Origin: Aliitabrizicola sp041905595
Lineage (GTDB): Bacteria > Pseudomonadota > Alphaproteobacteria > Rhodobacterales > Rhodobacteraceae
Reading direction: 5' to 3'
Assembly (NCBI GenBank): GCA_041905595.1
Contig: JAYRKT010000006.1
Span: 62,001 to 126,000 of the forward strand
Length of the DNA stretch: 64,000 bases
Position numbers and translations under genes: made by a program. Under the pieces are notes generated by a model, which had not been told where the DNA came from, made no database searches, and worked only from the letters and a program-made list of their open reading frames with translations. This document shows, piece after piece, positions 44,101 to 53,142 of this stretch. Numbering within the stretch: position 1 is the first letter of the stretch; the number at the start of each line of letters is the position of its first letter.

Positions 44101-44865
44101 ATGTTCTCACTCGCCGGAACCAAGATCCTCGTCGTCGGTGTCGCGAACGACAGCTCGATTGCCTATGGCTGCGCCAAGGCGTTCCGGGCGCAGGGCGCGG
44201 ATCTAGCCATCACCTACCTCAACGAGAAGGCGGAGCCGCATGTCCGCCCCCTGGCTGAAGAGCTTGGGGCCGAGATCATTCTGCCGCTGGATGTGATGAA
44301 GCCGGGCGAACTCGAGGCCGTCTTCGACGAAATCTCGGAACGGTGGGGCCGGATCGACACGCTGCTGCATTCCATCGCCTTTGCGCCCCGGGACGATCTG
44401 CATGGCCGTGTCATCGATTGCTCGGCCGAGGGATTCGCGATGGCGATGGATGTCTCGGTGCATTCCTTCCTGCGGATGATCCGGCTGGCCGAGCCGATGA
44501 TGCCCGATGGTGGCACCTGCATGGCAGTGTCCTTCTTCGGCTCGACCCGTGTGGTGAAGAATTACAACATGATGGGCCCGGTGAAGGCGGCGCTGGAAAG
44601 CGCCGTGCGCTATGCCGCCGCCGAACTGGGGCCGCAGGGGATCTCGGTTCACGCGCTGTCACCCGGACCGCTCAAGACCCGCGCCGCCTCGGGGATCGGG
44701 CATTTCGACGCGCTGCTCGATGCCGCCGCCGAAAAGGCGCCAATGCACACGCTGGTCTCGATTGAGGATGTGGGGGCGGTTGCCGCCTTTCTTGCCGCGC
44801 GCGAGGCGCGCCACCTGACGGGCGGCGTGCACGACATCGACAGCGGCTTTTCGATTATCGCCTGA
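44101..44865 (+). CDS. fabI: Enoyl-[acyl-carrier-protein] reductase, FabI type
   Basis: A 254-residue short-chain dehydrogenase of the FabI group, which reduces trans-2-enoyl-ACP with NAD(P)H. The nucleotide-binding start VVGVANDSSIAYGCAKAF has the FabI-specific spacing; active-site Y155 and K162 show the YxxxxxxK pattern. Length is normal. It is the first gene of an operon of acyl-CoA genes, not a fatty-acid synthase cluster, so it may be a second FabI serving that operon (for example reducing a crotonyl-type thioester). GGAAGG precedes the ATG at 44101. Confidence 0.85.
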   Translation: MFSLAGTKILVVGVANDSSIAYGCAKAFRAQGADLAITYLNEKAEPHVRPLAEELGAEIILPLDVMKPGELEAVFDEISERWGRIDTLLHSIAFAPRDDLHGRVIDCSAEGFAMAMDVSVHSFLRMIRLAEPMMPDGGTCMAVSFFGSTRVVKNYNMMGPVKAALESAVRYAAAELGPQGISVHALSPGPLKTRAASGIGHFDALLDAAAEKAPMHTLVSIEDVGAVAAFLAAREARHLTGGVHDIDSGFSIIA

Positions 44866-44876
44866 AGGAGCCTTCC

Positions 44877-47414
44877 ATGGCCAGCATCTTCGACCTGTTC
44901 GACCCGAAACTGCAGCCCGAGGTTCCACGCCCGGAGGATGATGCGATCGCGGCACAGAGCCGGGCGCTTCAAGCGACTCAGGCCGAGATCGGCCATTTCA
45001 CCCAGACAAGCGACATCCTCAGCACCGCCGCGCTGCGTCACGGGCGGCGAATCCTCGAAACCCATTCGGCGCGCTCGCGCGGGCTGGTCGAACAGGCGCG
45101 CGGGCTGATGGACAATCTGCGTCAGTCTCAGGCGGAAGGCGGGCTGACCGAGGCCTGGACCCACTATCTGACAGACGCAGCCGAGCGCGCCGTGCTGGCT
45201 GCAGACACGCTGCGCAAGCGCGGCGACATTTTTCTGGAACATGAGGCAGCTGGTTGCCCGCCGGTGCTGATCTATAACTACGAGGTGGTCATGGACGGCA
45301 AGGATCTGCCCTATCCCTGCAACTACCAGCTTCTGCGTATCTTGCCACCCGATGGCGTGACGATCGACGATGAAAAGCGGCCCTACATCATCATCGACCC
45401 GCGGGCGGGCCACGGGCCGGGCATTGGCGGCTTCAAGTCCGACAGCCAGGTCGGTGTGGCGCTCCGCCATGGCCACCCGGTCTATTTCGTCTCGTTCCGC
45501 CGTGACCCCGAGCCGGGGCAGTACCTGGCCTTCGTGACCCGCGCCGAAGCAGCCTTTGCACGCGAGGTGATGCGGCGCCACCCGGACAGCGAAAAGCCGA
45601 TCATCGTCGGCAATTGCCAGGGCGGCTGGGCGACGCTGCTTCTCGCCGCGACCAACCCGGACCTGACCGGGCCGATCGTCGTCAACGGTGCGCCGGTTGC
45701 GCCTTGGGCGGGTGAGGTCGGGATCAATCCGATGCGTTACAATGCGGGGGTGCTGGGCGGGACCTGGTTGCCGATGTTCTTGGGCGATCTGGGCAATGGC
45801 GTCTTCGATGGCGCCAATCTGGTGATGAATTTCGAGCTGCTGAACCCGGGGCGGACCATGTTCCGCAAATATGCCGACCTCTTCCGCGATGCCGGCGAAG
45901 CCAAGGCCGAAGAGCGGTTCCTCGAGTTCGAGACCTGGTGGGGCGGCTTCTTTCTGATGGCCGAGCCGGAAATCCGCTGGATCGTCGAGCAGCTTTTCGT
46001 CGGCAACCGCCTGGTCAAGAACGAGGCCCGTCTCGAGCCCGGGCGCCCGGTTGACCTCAAGGCCATCCGCGCGCCGATCATCGTCTTCGCCAGCCACGGC
46101 GACAATATCACCCCGCCGCAACAGGCCCTGAACTGGATCGCGGAAACCTTTGCCGATGTTCAGGAAATCCGCATCCGTGGCCAGCGCATCGTCTATATGG
46201 TGCACGAACAGGTCGGCCATCTGGGGATCTTCGTCTCGTCCCAGATCGCCAACAAGGAACATAACGAGGTTGCCTCGACGCTCCAGACCATCGAGGCGCT
46301 GGCCCCCGGCCTTTATGAGATGGTGATCGAGGATTACCACGGCGACGTCGACAACCGGCAGTTCACCGTGGGCTTCGTCGAACGGACGCTGGACGACATC
46401 CGCAAGCTGGATGACGGGGTCGAAGATGAACGGCCATTCGCCGCCGTGGCCCGTGCATCGGAGCTTCAGTCGCAAGCCTATGATCTGGCGGTGCGCCCGT
46501 TGGTGAAGGCGATGATCACGGAGACGACCGCGGAATTCAGTCGCGCCGCCCATCCGCTGCGGCTGACCCGCGCCCTTGCCTCCTCAAGAAACCCGCTGAT
46601 GAAGCCGGTGAAGGACATGGCCGACCGCATCGCGGCGGACAGAGTGCCGGCCGATGCGTCCAACCCTTTCCTCAAGGCCGAGGCGCTGTGGGTTGACGCG
46701 GCTGAGCAGGCGATCGACTTCTGGCGCGACCAGCGCGACATGGCCTATGAGTTGACCTTCCACACCGTCTGGAACACGCCATGGATGCGCGCCTTTGGCC
46801 GCACTCACGAGGCGCGGCGCACGCGCAAGGACAGCGCCGAGTTGCGGAGCCTACCCGAAGTGCAGGCCGCGCTTTACAACATGGAGCGGGGCGGCTTTGT
46901 CGAGGCGGTAGTCCGGATGCTGGTGCTTCTGGCCGAAAACCGGGGTGGCGTCCGCCGCGACAGGCTCGAACGCTCCAGCCGGGTTCTGACGCAGGACCAA
47001 CCCTTTGCCTCGCTTTCGGCGCAGCAGCGGGCGATGATCATCCATGAGCAGACGCTGATCGCCACCTATGACACCGAGCGCGCGATCGATACGCTGCCCC
47101 GGCTGCTCGAGACGCGGGAAGAGCGTGATCTCGCAGTCCGGGTGGGGCAGTACATCCCCGGCGTCATTGACGAAATGGTACCTCATACGCTGGAGCTTCT
47201 GCAGCGGTTCCATCAGGTTCTGGGCCTGCCGCCGATCAGTGGCGACGTCCTTGACGATCCGCTGGCTCCCCCCGCACTGTTTCCCGCTCAGGTCTTGGTT
47301 TCGGTTGAAGAGCTGGGGCCGGTGACGCAGGAGCCTCTGGCGCCCCTGCCGCCGATGGCTCAGACTTCGCCAGCGGCCCGCCGCCCTCCCACCAACAGGA
47401 AGACCGAGAATTGA
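44877..47414 (+). CDS. DUF3141 protein, polyhydroxyalkanoate-synthase-like alpha/beta hydrolase
   Basis: An 845-residue protein of the DUF3141 family. The alpha/beta hydrolase part (about 125-480) has the nucleophile motif GNCQGG with C247, close to the cysteine lipase box GxCxGG of PHA synthases; AHGD-like and VGHLG segments supply candidate Asp and His. A helical C-terminal part (about 500-845) has no recognised motif. It lies 11 bp after fabI and overlaps the MaoC-Pta gene by 4 bp. A thioester acyltransferase or PHA-related role is plausible but the family is not functionally defined to my knowledge. Confidence 0.78.
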   Translation: MASIFDLFDPKLQPEVPRPEDDAIAAQSRALQATQAEIGHFTQTSDILSTAALRHGRRILETHSARSRGLVEQARGLMDNLRQSQAEGGLTEAWTHYLTDAAERAVLAADTLRKRGDIFLEHEAAGCPPVLIYNYEVVMDGKDLPYPCNYQLLRILPPDGVTIDDEKRPYIIIDPRAGHGPGIGGFKSDSQVGVALRHGHPVYFVSFRRDPEPGQYLAFVTRAEAAFAREVMRRHPDSEKPIIVGNCQGGWATLLLAATNPDLTGPIVVNGAPVAPWAGEVGINPMRYNAGVLGGTWLPMFLGDLGNGVFDGANLVMNFELLNPGRTMFRKYADLFRDAGEAKAEERFLEFETWWGGFFLMAEPEIRWIVEQLFVGNRLVKNEARLEPGRPVDLKAIRAPIIVFASHGDNITPPQQALNWIAETFADVQEIRIRGQRIVYMVHEQVGHLGIFVSSQIANKEHNEVASTLQTIEALAPGLYEMVIEDYHGDVDNRQFTVGFVERTLDDIRKLDDGVEDERPFAAVARASELQSQAYDLAVRPLVKAMITETTAEFSRAAHPLRLTRALASSRNPLMKPVKDMADRIAADRVPADASNPFLKAEALWVDAAEQAIDFWRDQRDMAYELTFHTVWNTPWMRAFGRTHEARRTRKDSAELRSLPEVQAALYNMERGGFVEAVVRMLVLLAENRGGVRRDRLERSSRVLTQDQPFASLSAQQRAMIIHEQTLIATYDTERAIDTLPRLLETREERDLAVRVGQYIPGVIDEMVPHTLELLQRFHQVLGLPPISGDVLDDPLAPPALFPAQVLVSVEELGPVTQEPLAPLPPMAQTSPAARRPPTNRKTEN

Positions 47415-48802
47415 AACTCGAAAACCGGACCTATGATGAACTCGCGATCGGGGACAGCGCCGAGCTCAAGCGGCTGATCACGGTCGACGACCTTTTTGTC
47501 TTCGCGCAATCGTCGGGGAACCACAACCCGCTGCACCTGCCCGGACAGGACAGCGACGGCGATGGCGAGCCTGACCAGGGTGTGGCGCCGGGCATGTTCG
47601 TGGCCTCGCTGATCTCGGGCGTTCTGGGCACCTTCCTTCCGGGGCCGGGGACACTCTACCGGTCCCAGACGCTGAATTTTCGCGGCCGGTCGCAGGCGGG
47701 CGAGGAACTTCTGGCGCGGGCCACCGTGACGGCGAAAGAGGCCGATGGCATCGTCGCCCTGAAGACCGAAGTCATCCGGGTCTCGGACGGTGAGGTCATC
47801 GTCACCGGCGAGGCACGGGTGATCGCGCCCACGCGCAAGGTCATTACCGACGAGCTGGAAATCCCCGGCCTGATCGTGCAGCGCCACCGCCATTTCGATG
47901 CGCTGCTGGAAAAGACCCGGCCGCTTCCGGCGCTGGTGACAGCCGTCGTCGCCCCGGAAGAGGAGAATTCGCTTGGCGGGGCGATCCTCGCAGCGAAGGA
48001 GACCATCATCACCCCGATCCTGATCGGCGATCCCGATCTGATCCGGGCGGCGGCGGATCGGCTGGGCGAGGACATCTCGGGCTTCGAACTGATCGCCGAA
48101 CCGGGACAGGAGGCGGCGGCGCGCATCGCTTGCGGGCTGGTGAACGAAGGCCGCGCGGGTGCCGTGATGAAGGGGCATCTGCATACCGACGACCTGCTGC
48201 GTCCGATGCTCGACAAGGAAAAAGGGCTGCGGGTCGGTCGCCGCTTCACGCATATCTTCGTGATGGATGTGCCGGGGATGCCATCGCCACTTCTGGTCAC
48301 CGATGCCGCGATCAACATCGCCCCCGATCTGGCAACCAAGGTCGACATCGTTCAGAACGCCATCGACCTGGCGCTGTCGATCGGCATCGAAACCCCGCTG
48401 GCCGGCATCCTGTCGGCGGTCGAGACAGTGAACCCAGCAATCCAGTCCTCGATCGACGCGGCGCTTCTGTCGAAGATGGCGGAACGCGGCCAGATCAAGG
48501 GCGGGCTGGTCGACGGGCCCCTGGCGATGGACAACGCCGTGGATATCGCCGCCGCACGCACCAAGAACCTGCGCTCGGCCGTGGCGGGACATGCCAACAT
48601 CCTTGTCGTGCCCGGACTCGATGCCGGCAACATGCTGGCCAAGCAGCTGACCTTCATCAGCCATGCCGAGGGGGCAGGGGTGGTTATGGGGGCGAAAGTC
48701 CCGGTGATCCTCAATTCACGGTCGGACAGCGAAAAGTCGCGGCTCGCCTCCTGCGCGGTGGCGGCGCTTCATGATGCGCGCATCCGCGGGGGCGGCAAAT
48801 GA
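47411..48802 (+). CDS. Bifunctional MaoC enoyl-CoA hydratase / phosphate acyltransferase
   Basis: A 463-residue fusion. N-terminal MaoC hot-dog domain (about 1-140) with the hydratase signature VFAQSSGNHNPLH, giving the catalytic Asp-equivalent/His pair, and PGMFVASLISGVLG. C-terminal Pta/Ptb domain (about 160-463) with DAAINIAPDL and LVDGPLAMDNAV. It can hydrate an enoyl-CoA and convert an acyl-CoA plus phosphate to acyl phosphate, which the next enzyme would turn to acid and ATP. Known as an alphaproteobacterial fusion; chain length preference is not known. Confidence 0.85.
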   Translation: MKLENRTYDELAIGDSAELKRLITVDDLFVFAQSSGNHNPLHLPGQDSDGDGEPDQGVAPGMFVASLISGVLGTFLPGPGTLYRSQTLNFRGRSQAGEELLARATVTAKEADGIVALKTEVIRVSDGEVIVTGEARVIAPTRKVITDELEIPGLIVQRHRHFDALLEKTRPLPALVTAVVAPEEENSLGGAILAAKETIITPILIGDPDLIRAAADRLGEDISGFELIAEPGQEAAARIACGLVNEGRAGAVMKGHLHTDDLLRPMLDKEKGLRVGRRFTHIFVMDVPGMPSPLLVTDAAINIAPDLATKVDIVQNAIDLALSIGIETPLAGILSAVETVNPAIQSSIDAALLSKMAERGQIKGGLVDGPLAMDNAVDIAAARTKNLRSAVAGHANILVVPGLDAGNMLAKQLTFISHAEGAGVVMGAKVPVILNSRSDSEKSRLASCAVAALHDARIRGGGK

Positions 48803-49986
48803 AGGGTGTGATCCTCACGCTCAACGCGGGTTCGTCCTCGCTAAAATTCGCACTGTTCCCCGCCGAGGGCGACACGCCGATGGCGACCGGTCTGGTCGAC
48901 CGGATCGGCGCGGACGGGGTGATGCGGTTGAAAGACAGCGCCGGCGAGGCGTTGCCCCTTCCGCAGGGGGGCGACTACACCACGCATACGCGATCACTGG
49001 CGACGGCCCTTGCCGCGCTGGAGATGTCCTTTCCGGGGCTGTCTGTCGCCGCTGTCGGCCACCGCGTGGTCCATGGCGGCCCGGATTTCGCGGCGCCCGT
49101 TCGTATCGACCAGACCGTGCTGGCGGCGCTTGACCGCTTTTCCCCCTTTGCGCCGCTGCACCAGCCCCACAACCTGGCTGGCGTCCGCGCCGCGATCGAG
49201 ACCTTCCCCAAGGCCTTACAGGTCGCTTGCTTCGACACCGCCTTTCACCGTGGCCACAGCTTCGAGAATGATGCCTTCGCCCTGCCGCGCGCCTATTTCG
49301 ACAAGGGCGTCCGGCGCTATGGCTTCCACGGTTTGAGCTACGACTATGTCTCGGGCCATCTGGCCGAGATCGACCCGGAACTGGCGCGGGGCCGGGTCGT
49401 CATCGCCCATCTCGGCAACGGCGCCTCGATGTGCGCGCTGAAGGACGGGCGATCGGTGACCTCGACCATGGGCTTTTCGGCGCTGGACGGTCTTGCCATG
49501 GGGACCCGCTGCGGCCAGATCGACCCGGGCGCGCTGCTTTATCTGATGCAGCAGGAGGGTCTGGATGGCGATGCCATTTCCGACCTGCTTTACAAGCGCT
49601 CCGGCCTGCTGGGGCTGTCCTGCCTTTCACATGACATGCGCCAGCTCGAAGCGGCGAACACGCCCGAGGCGCAGCAGGCCATCGGATATTTCGTTGCCCG
49701 CATCCGTCGCGAGTTGGGCGGGCTGGCGGCGGTTCTGGGCGGGATCGACGCCTTGATCTTCACCGCCGGGATTGGCGAGAACTCGCCCGCCGTCCGTGCG
49801 GCAGTCTGCGAGGGGATGAACTGGCTCGGCCTCTCCATCGACGCGACGCGAAACGCGCAAAATGCGCCGGTCGTGAGCGATGGCCGCGGAAAAGTCCGGG
49901 TGATGGTCCTGCCGACAAACGAGGAACTGGTCATCGCGCGCGGGGCGCGGCGGCTGGTGGCGGACAGCGAAAGGCCGGCAGCATGA
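48799..49986 (+). CDS. ackA: Acetate kinase
   Basis: A 395-residue member of the acetate/propionate/butyrate kinase family, reversibly making ATP and acid from acyl phosphate and ADP. The family signature LTLNAGSSSLKFALF is at residues 5-19 and GHRVVHGGPDF further on, with FHGLSYDYVS and GARRLVADSE near the end. It overlaps MaoC-Pta by 4 bp, so the two form a coupled phosphotransacylase-kinase pair. Butyrate or propionate instead of acetate is possible. Confidence 0.88.
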   Translation: MKGVILTLNAGSSSLKFALFPAEGDTPMATGLVDRIGADGVMRLKDSAGEALPLPQGGDYTTHTRSLATALAALEMSFPGLSVAAVGHRVVHGGPDFAAPVRIDQTVLAALDRFSPFAPLHQPHNLAGVRAAIETFPKALQVACFDTAFHRGHSFENDAFALPRAYFDKGVRRYGFHGLSYDYVSGHLAEIDPELARGRVVIAHLGNGASMCALKDGRSVTSTMGFSALDGLAMGTRCGQIDPGALLYLMQQEGLDGDAISDLLYKRSGLLGLSCLSHDMRQLEAANTPEAQQAIGYFVARIRRELGGLAAVLGGIDALIFTAGIGENSPAVRAAVCEGMNWLGLSIDATRNAQNAPVVSDGRGKVRVMVLPTNEELVIARGARRLVADSERPAA

Positions 49987-50636
49987 AGCGAGCGATCAAG
50001 CCAGAGGCGGCGGCGGCCCTGATCCCGGACGGATCGGTGCTGCTCATCGGCGGGTTCATGGGTGTTGGCAGCCCCCATCGCCTGATCGACGCGCTGGTCG
50101 CGCGCGGGGCGCGGGGCCTGACAGTTGTGGCGAACGACACCGCGATGCCCGGCCACGGCATCGGCAAGCTGGTCACTGCAGGCGCCATCGCGCGGCTGGT
50201 CACCTCGCATATCGGGCTGAACCCCGAGACGCAGGCCAAGATGATCGCGGGCGAGATCGAGGTGGAACTGGTGCCGCAGGGATCTCTGGTCGAACGCATT
50301 CGTGCCGGTGGCGTCGGCCTCGGCGGCATCCTGACGCCCACCGGCCTTGGCACCGAGGTCGAGGACGACAAGCCGGTGATCGAGGTCGACGGCAAGCGGT
50401 TCCTGCTGGAAAAGCCGATCCGGTGCGACTTCGCCCTGATCGCCGCCCATCAGGCCGATTACGTTGGCAACCTCGCCTATTCGCTGACTGCCCATAACTT
50501 CAACCCGATCATGGCGTTGGCCGGGGCCACCGTGATCGCGGAACCGGATGCCATCGAGCCGGTGGGCGTGATCCCGCCCGACGCGGTCAAGACGCCGGGG
50601 GTCCTTGTGGACCACCTCATCGAACGCGCGCGCTGA
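49983..50636 (+). CDS. 3-oxoacid CoA-transferase subunit A (AtoD/ScoA-like)
   Basis: A 217-residue class I CoA-transferase alpha subunit with the GGFMGVGSPHRLIDAL motif (CoA-binding glycine-rich loop). It moves CoA between a donor such as acetyl- or succinyl-CoA and a 3-oxoacid, together with the B subunit. It overlaps ackA by 4 bp and is 8 bp before the B subunit gene, which is frameshifted here. Confidence 0.86.
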   Translation: MKRAIKPEAAAALIPDGSVLLIGGFMGVGSPHRLIDALVARGARGLTVVANDTAMPGHGIGKLVTAGAIARLVTSHIGLNPETQAKMIAGEIEVELVPQGSLVERIRAGGVGLGGILTPTGLGTEVEDDKPVIEVDGKRFLLEKPIRCDFALIAAHQADYVGNLAYSLTAHNFNPIMALAGATVIAEPDAIEPVGVIPPDAVKTPGVLVDHLIERAR

Positions 50637-50644
50637 AGAGGCCC

Positions 50645-51302
50645 ATGATGGACGCCAAGGAACTGATCGCCCGCCGCGTGGCCCGCGAGATTCATCCCGG
50701 AATGCTGGTGAACCTCGGGATCGGCTTGCCGAGCCTCGTGGCCAATTTCGTTCCCGCCAATGCCGGGGTCTTCTTTCAGGCCGAGAACGGGGTGATCGGC
50801 CTTGGCGCCCGCCCCCCCCGAAGGGATGGAGGACCCGAACCTGACCGATGCCGGTGGCGGGTTCGTGACTGCCGTTCCCGGCGCGGCCTCAATCGACAGT
50901 GCCATGAGCTTCGGGCTGATCCGGGGCGGGCATCTCGACATGACCGTGCTGGGTGGGCTTCAGGTCGATGCGAGGGGACGACTCGCCAACTGGAAGGTGC
51001 CGGGCAAGATGGTTCCCGGCATGGGCGGCGCGATGGATCTGGTGACGGGTGCGAAATCGGTCGTCGTCGCCATGCAGCACAGCGCCCGGGGCGAGCCGAA
51101 GATCGTCGCCGAATGCAGCCTGCCGCTGACGTCGCTGCGGAGGGTGAACCTGATCGTGACCGATCTCGCGGTGATCATTCCTACCGAGGACGGGCTGGTG
51201 CTGACCGAGACGGCCCCCGGCGTTTCGGTCGACGAGGTGCGCGCCCAGACCGGAGCGACCCTAACCGTTGCCTCCAACCTGCGCGAGATGGAACTGGCCT
51301 GA
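50645..51302 (+). pseudogene. 3-oxoacid CoA-transferase subunit B, interrupted by a frameshift in a C8 tract
   Basis: The start (MMDAKELIARRVAREIHPG) and catalytic E47 (in FQAENGVIG) are in one frame, but after the C8 run at 50812-50819 the family sequence (EGMEDPNLTDAGGGFVT onward) continues in the next frame to a TGA at 51300-51302. With seven Cs the frame is open throughout, giving 218 residues, the usual subunit length. The uninterrupted homology on both sides points to a very recent slip, a sequencing error or a phase-variable tract. GAAGAGG precedes the start. Confidence 0.8.
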
Positions 51303-51308
51303 GATCCC

Positions 51309-51348
51309 GCACAACCGCAGATTTCTTTGGAAAAATTTGCGGTTGCGC
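51309..51348. terminator. Large hairpin between convergent genes, probable bidirectional terminator
   Basis: Inverted repeat with arms GCACAACCGCAGATTT and AAATTTGCGGTTGCGC: 16 pairs with one mismatch and one wobble, around an 8-base loop. It lies between the CoA transferase stop and the anti-sigma gene stop. There is no T-run outside the stem, so it could act as a transcript-end stabiliser rather than a classic terminator. Confidence 0.55.
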
Positions 51349-51360
51349 GGGGTGGCCGCG

Positions 51361-52122
51361 TCACGCCCCTGTCAGCTGGTCATAGGCGCTCGTCGCCACG
51401 GCCTTCAGGCGGTCCTTCGGCAGATCGCCTACGACGGCGCAGCCAAGATTGCCCTCGACCCACCAGACGCCGCGCGTCGGGCCGGTGTCGGCAAAGCGCA
51501 GGGCGGTCTCAGGCTGGCGCGGCTCTGGCGCGATGTAAAGTGTCAGGCGCTGGCCCAGGTCATCCTCGTACATCATCAGCGCCGCCGCGCCGCGCGTGTC
51601 TGGCAGGACCCGGCCGCCGACCAGCCGGAACCCGTCCGCCGTGAGGTCAGGGACGGAAAGCTGCTGGCCGACCCGTTTTGACAGCCATTTGGTCATGTGG
51701 GCCTCATCACTGGCCGGCACCTCGACCGGGTGGACAACCTCGACGACGTAGGTGTCATGGGCGCGGATGGCCGAGGCGAGCAGGCTGTCCGGACCGCCTG
51801 CGCCGGGACCTGCCCACCGCGCGGCCCCCCAGCCAAGGGCGACGCCTACCGCCAGCGGGGCCAGCATTGCTGCGATCCGCCAAAGGCGACGGGACGGAGC
51901 CGCAGGCTGGACAAGGAGCGCGGTCAGCCGATCAGGCAGCGGTTCCTCGGCCACGGGATCGTAAAGCGCATGCAGCGCCGCGTCCTGCCGGTCCCAGTCG
52001 GCCAGGCGGTCGCGCAGGCCCGGATCGCCCTCGGCGAAACGTTCCAGCCGGGCGCGGTCTTCCGCGTTGCCGTGCCGCAGCGCCAGCAGCGCCGCATCGT
52101 CCATGTCCGGCATGCCGCTCAC
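51361..52122 (-). CDS. Anti-sigma factor, membrane bound
   Basis: A 253-residue protein: a cytoplasmic sigma-binding region (about 1-75), a single membrane segment (about 85-105, LWRIAAMLAPLAVGVALGW) and a periplasmic domain of about 145 residues. There is no zinc-binding HxxxCxxC motif. Coupled by 4 bp to the ECF sigma gene, which it presumably sequesters until a periplasmic signal arrives. The stimulus is unknown. Confidence 0.8.
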   Translation of the reverse strand: MSGMPDMDDAALLALRHGNAEDRARLERFAEGDPGLRDRLADWDRQDAALHALYDPVAEEPLPDRLTALLVQPAAPSRRLWRIAAMLAPLAVGVALGWGAARWAGPGAGGPDSLLASAIRAHDTYVVEVVHPVEVPASDEAHMTKWLSKRVGQQLSVPDLTADGFRLVGGRVLPDTRGAAALMMYEDDLGQRLTLYIAPEPRQPETALRFADTGPTRGVWWVEGNLGCAVVGDLPKDRLKAVATSAYDQLTGA

Positions 52123-52622
52123 GTCTCTGTCGCCTTCCTCTCACCCCGGGGGCCAGACCGGCCCGTCATTGCCCTGAGCTCCGCACGGGCACGCCCCAGC
52201 CGCGAGGCGAGCGTGCCTTCGGGAACCTCCAATACAAGTGCCGCCTCGGCAAGGCTCATGCCTTCCAGCCCCACCAGCAGCAGGGCCGCCCGCTGGTCCG
52301 TTGGCAGCCGCCCCATCGCGTCGTGCACTTCGCGCAAATCCAGCCGCTCGTCCTGGCCGCCGCTGACCGGCGGGTCGATCATCGCCCCCACCACGGTCAA
52401 TGCGGTGCGGTCGCGCCGCCTGTCATCGCGGAAGCGGTTCAGCAGGATGCGAAAAAGCCACGCTCGGAGCGGGCCATCCCCCCGCCAGAGGTGCCGGCGC
52501 GACAGCGCCCGCTCCAGCGTGTCCTGGACAAGATCGTCTGCCGCATCGCGGTTGCGCAGCAACGCGAAGGCATAGCGCCTGAGGGACGGCAGGCAGGCCT
52601 CGATCTCGTCCAGGAAGGTCAT
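52119..52622 (-). CDS. ECF-type RNA polymerase sigma factor
   Basis: A 167-residue sigma factor with only regions 2 and 4: region 2 has DAADDLVQDTLERALSR (core-binding) and a following WLFRILLNRFRD; region 4 has GMSLAEAALVLEVPEGTLASRL as its helix-turn-helix. It is first in the pair with the anti-sigma factor; the COG4315 gene lies 9 bp upstream in the same direction and may be a target and lead gene. Confidence 0.9.
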   Translation of the reverse strand: MTFLDEIEACLPSLRRYAFALLRNRDAADDLVQDTLERALSRRHLWRGDGPLRAWLFRILLNRFRDDRRRDRTALTVVGAMIDPPVSGGQDERLDLREVHDAMGRLPTDQRAALLLVGLEGMSLAEAALVLEVPEGTLASRLGRARAELRAMTGRSGPRGERKATET

Positions 52623-52631
52623 TGCCGGCGA

Positions 52632-53018
52632 TCAGTCCTGCGGTTTGGCGATATGCCAGACGCCGTTGAACCCGTCGCCCGTCGCATCGCCCGGTTTGGC
52701 ATCCTTGATCCACAGATACAGCGGCTTGCCGTAATAGGTCCATTGCATGGTGCCGTCGGTGCGGGTGATGAGACCAAAGTCATCCTCGGCCTTGGCGCCA
52801 GCCGGGGCCAGCAGCGGCGGCCAGTTCGCCGCGCATTTGTCATAGCAGGCCGAGGCATCGCCGCTGTCCTTGTCGAAGACATAAAGCGTCATGCCCTTGG
52901 AATCGGTCAGTGCCGGGCCGGCCGAGGTCTTGCCGGTCACGATGCCGGTTTCGGCCTGCGCGACCCCGGCGGCAAGCAACAGGGCGGCGGCGGTCAGCGC
53001 CGTGGAAATACCGTTCAT
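52632..53018 (-). CDS. COG4315-type secreted repeat protein
   Basis: A 128-residue exported protein. Signal peptide about residues 1-22 (cleavage near AQAETG). The mature part has the COG4315 pattern: LTDSKGMTLYVFDKDS, a CYDKCAANWPPLLAP segment with a cysteine pair, and YYGKPLYLWIKDAKPGD. Function unknown; such proteins often travel with ECF sigma/anti-sigma pairs. Start at the ATG at 53018 with GGAGG upstream. Confidence 0.8.
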   Translation of the reverse strand: MNGISTALTAAALLLAAGVAQAETGIVTGKTSAGPALTDSKGMTLYVFDKDSGDASACYDKCAANWPPLLAPAGAKAEDDFGLITRTDGTMQWTYYGKPLYLWIKDAKPGDATGDGFNGVWHIAKPQD

Positions 53019-53142
53019 GTCATTCCCTCCATCGCATCCGGACAACCGGCCCGGGACAGGACACCCCGTGGGAGCATCTGAAGGAAATGACGCAGGCATC
53101 GGGTCGGGCATCCACGACCTCACGTGATCGTGACCCTTTGGC

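Noticed and set aside
44649..46553. Open frame of 634 codons on the minus strand
   Set aside because: Antisense to fabI and the DUF3141 gene; no recognisable motif.
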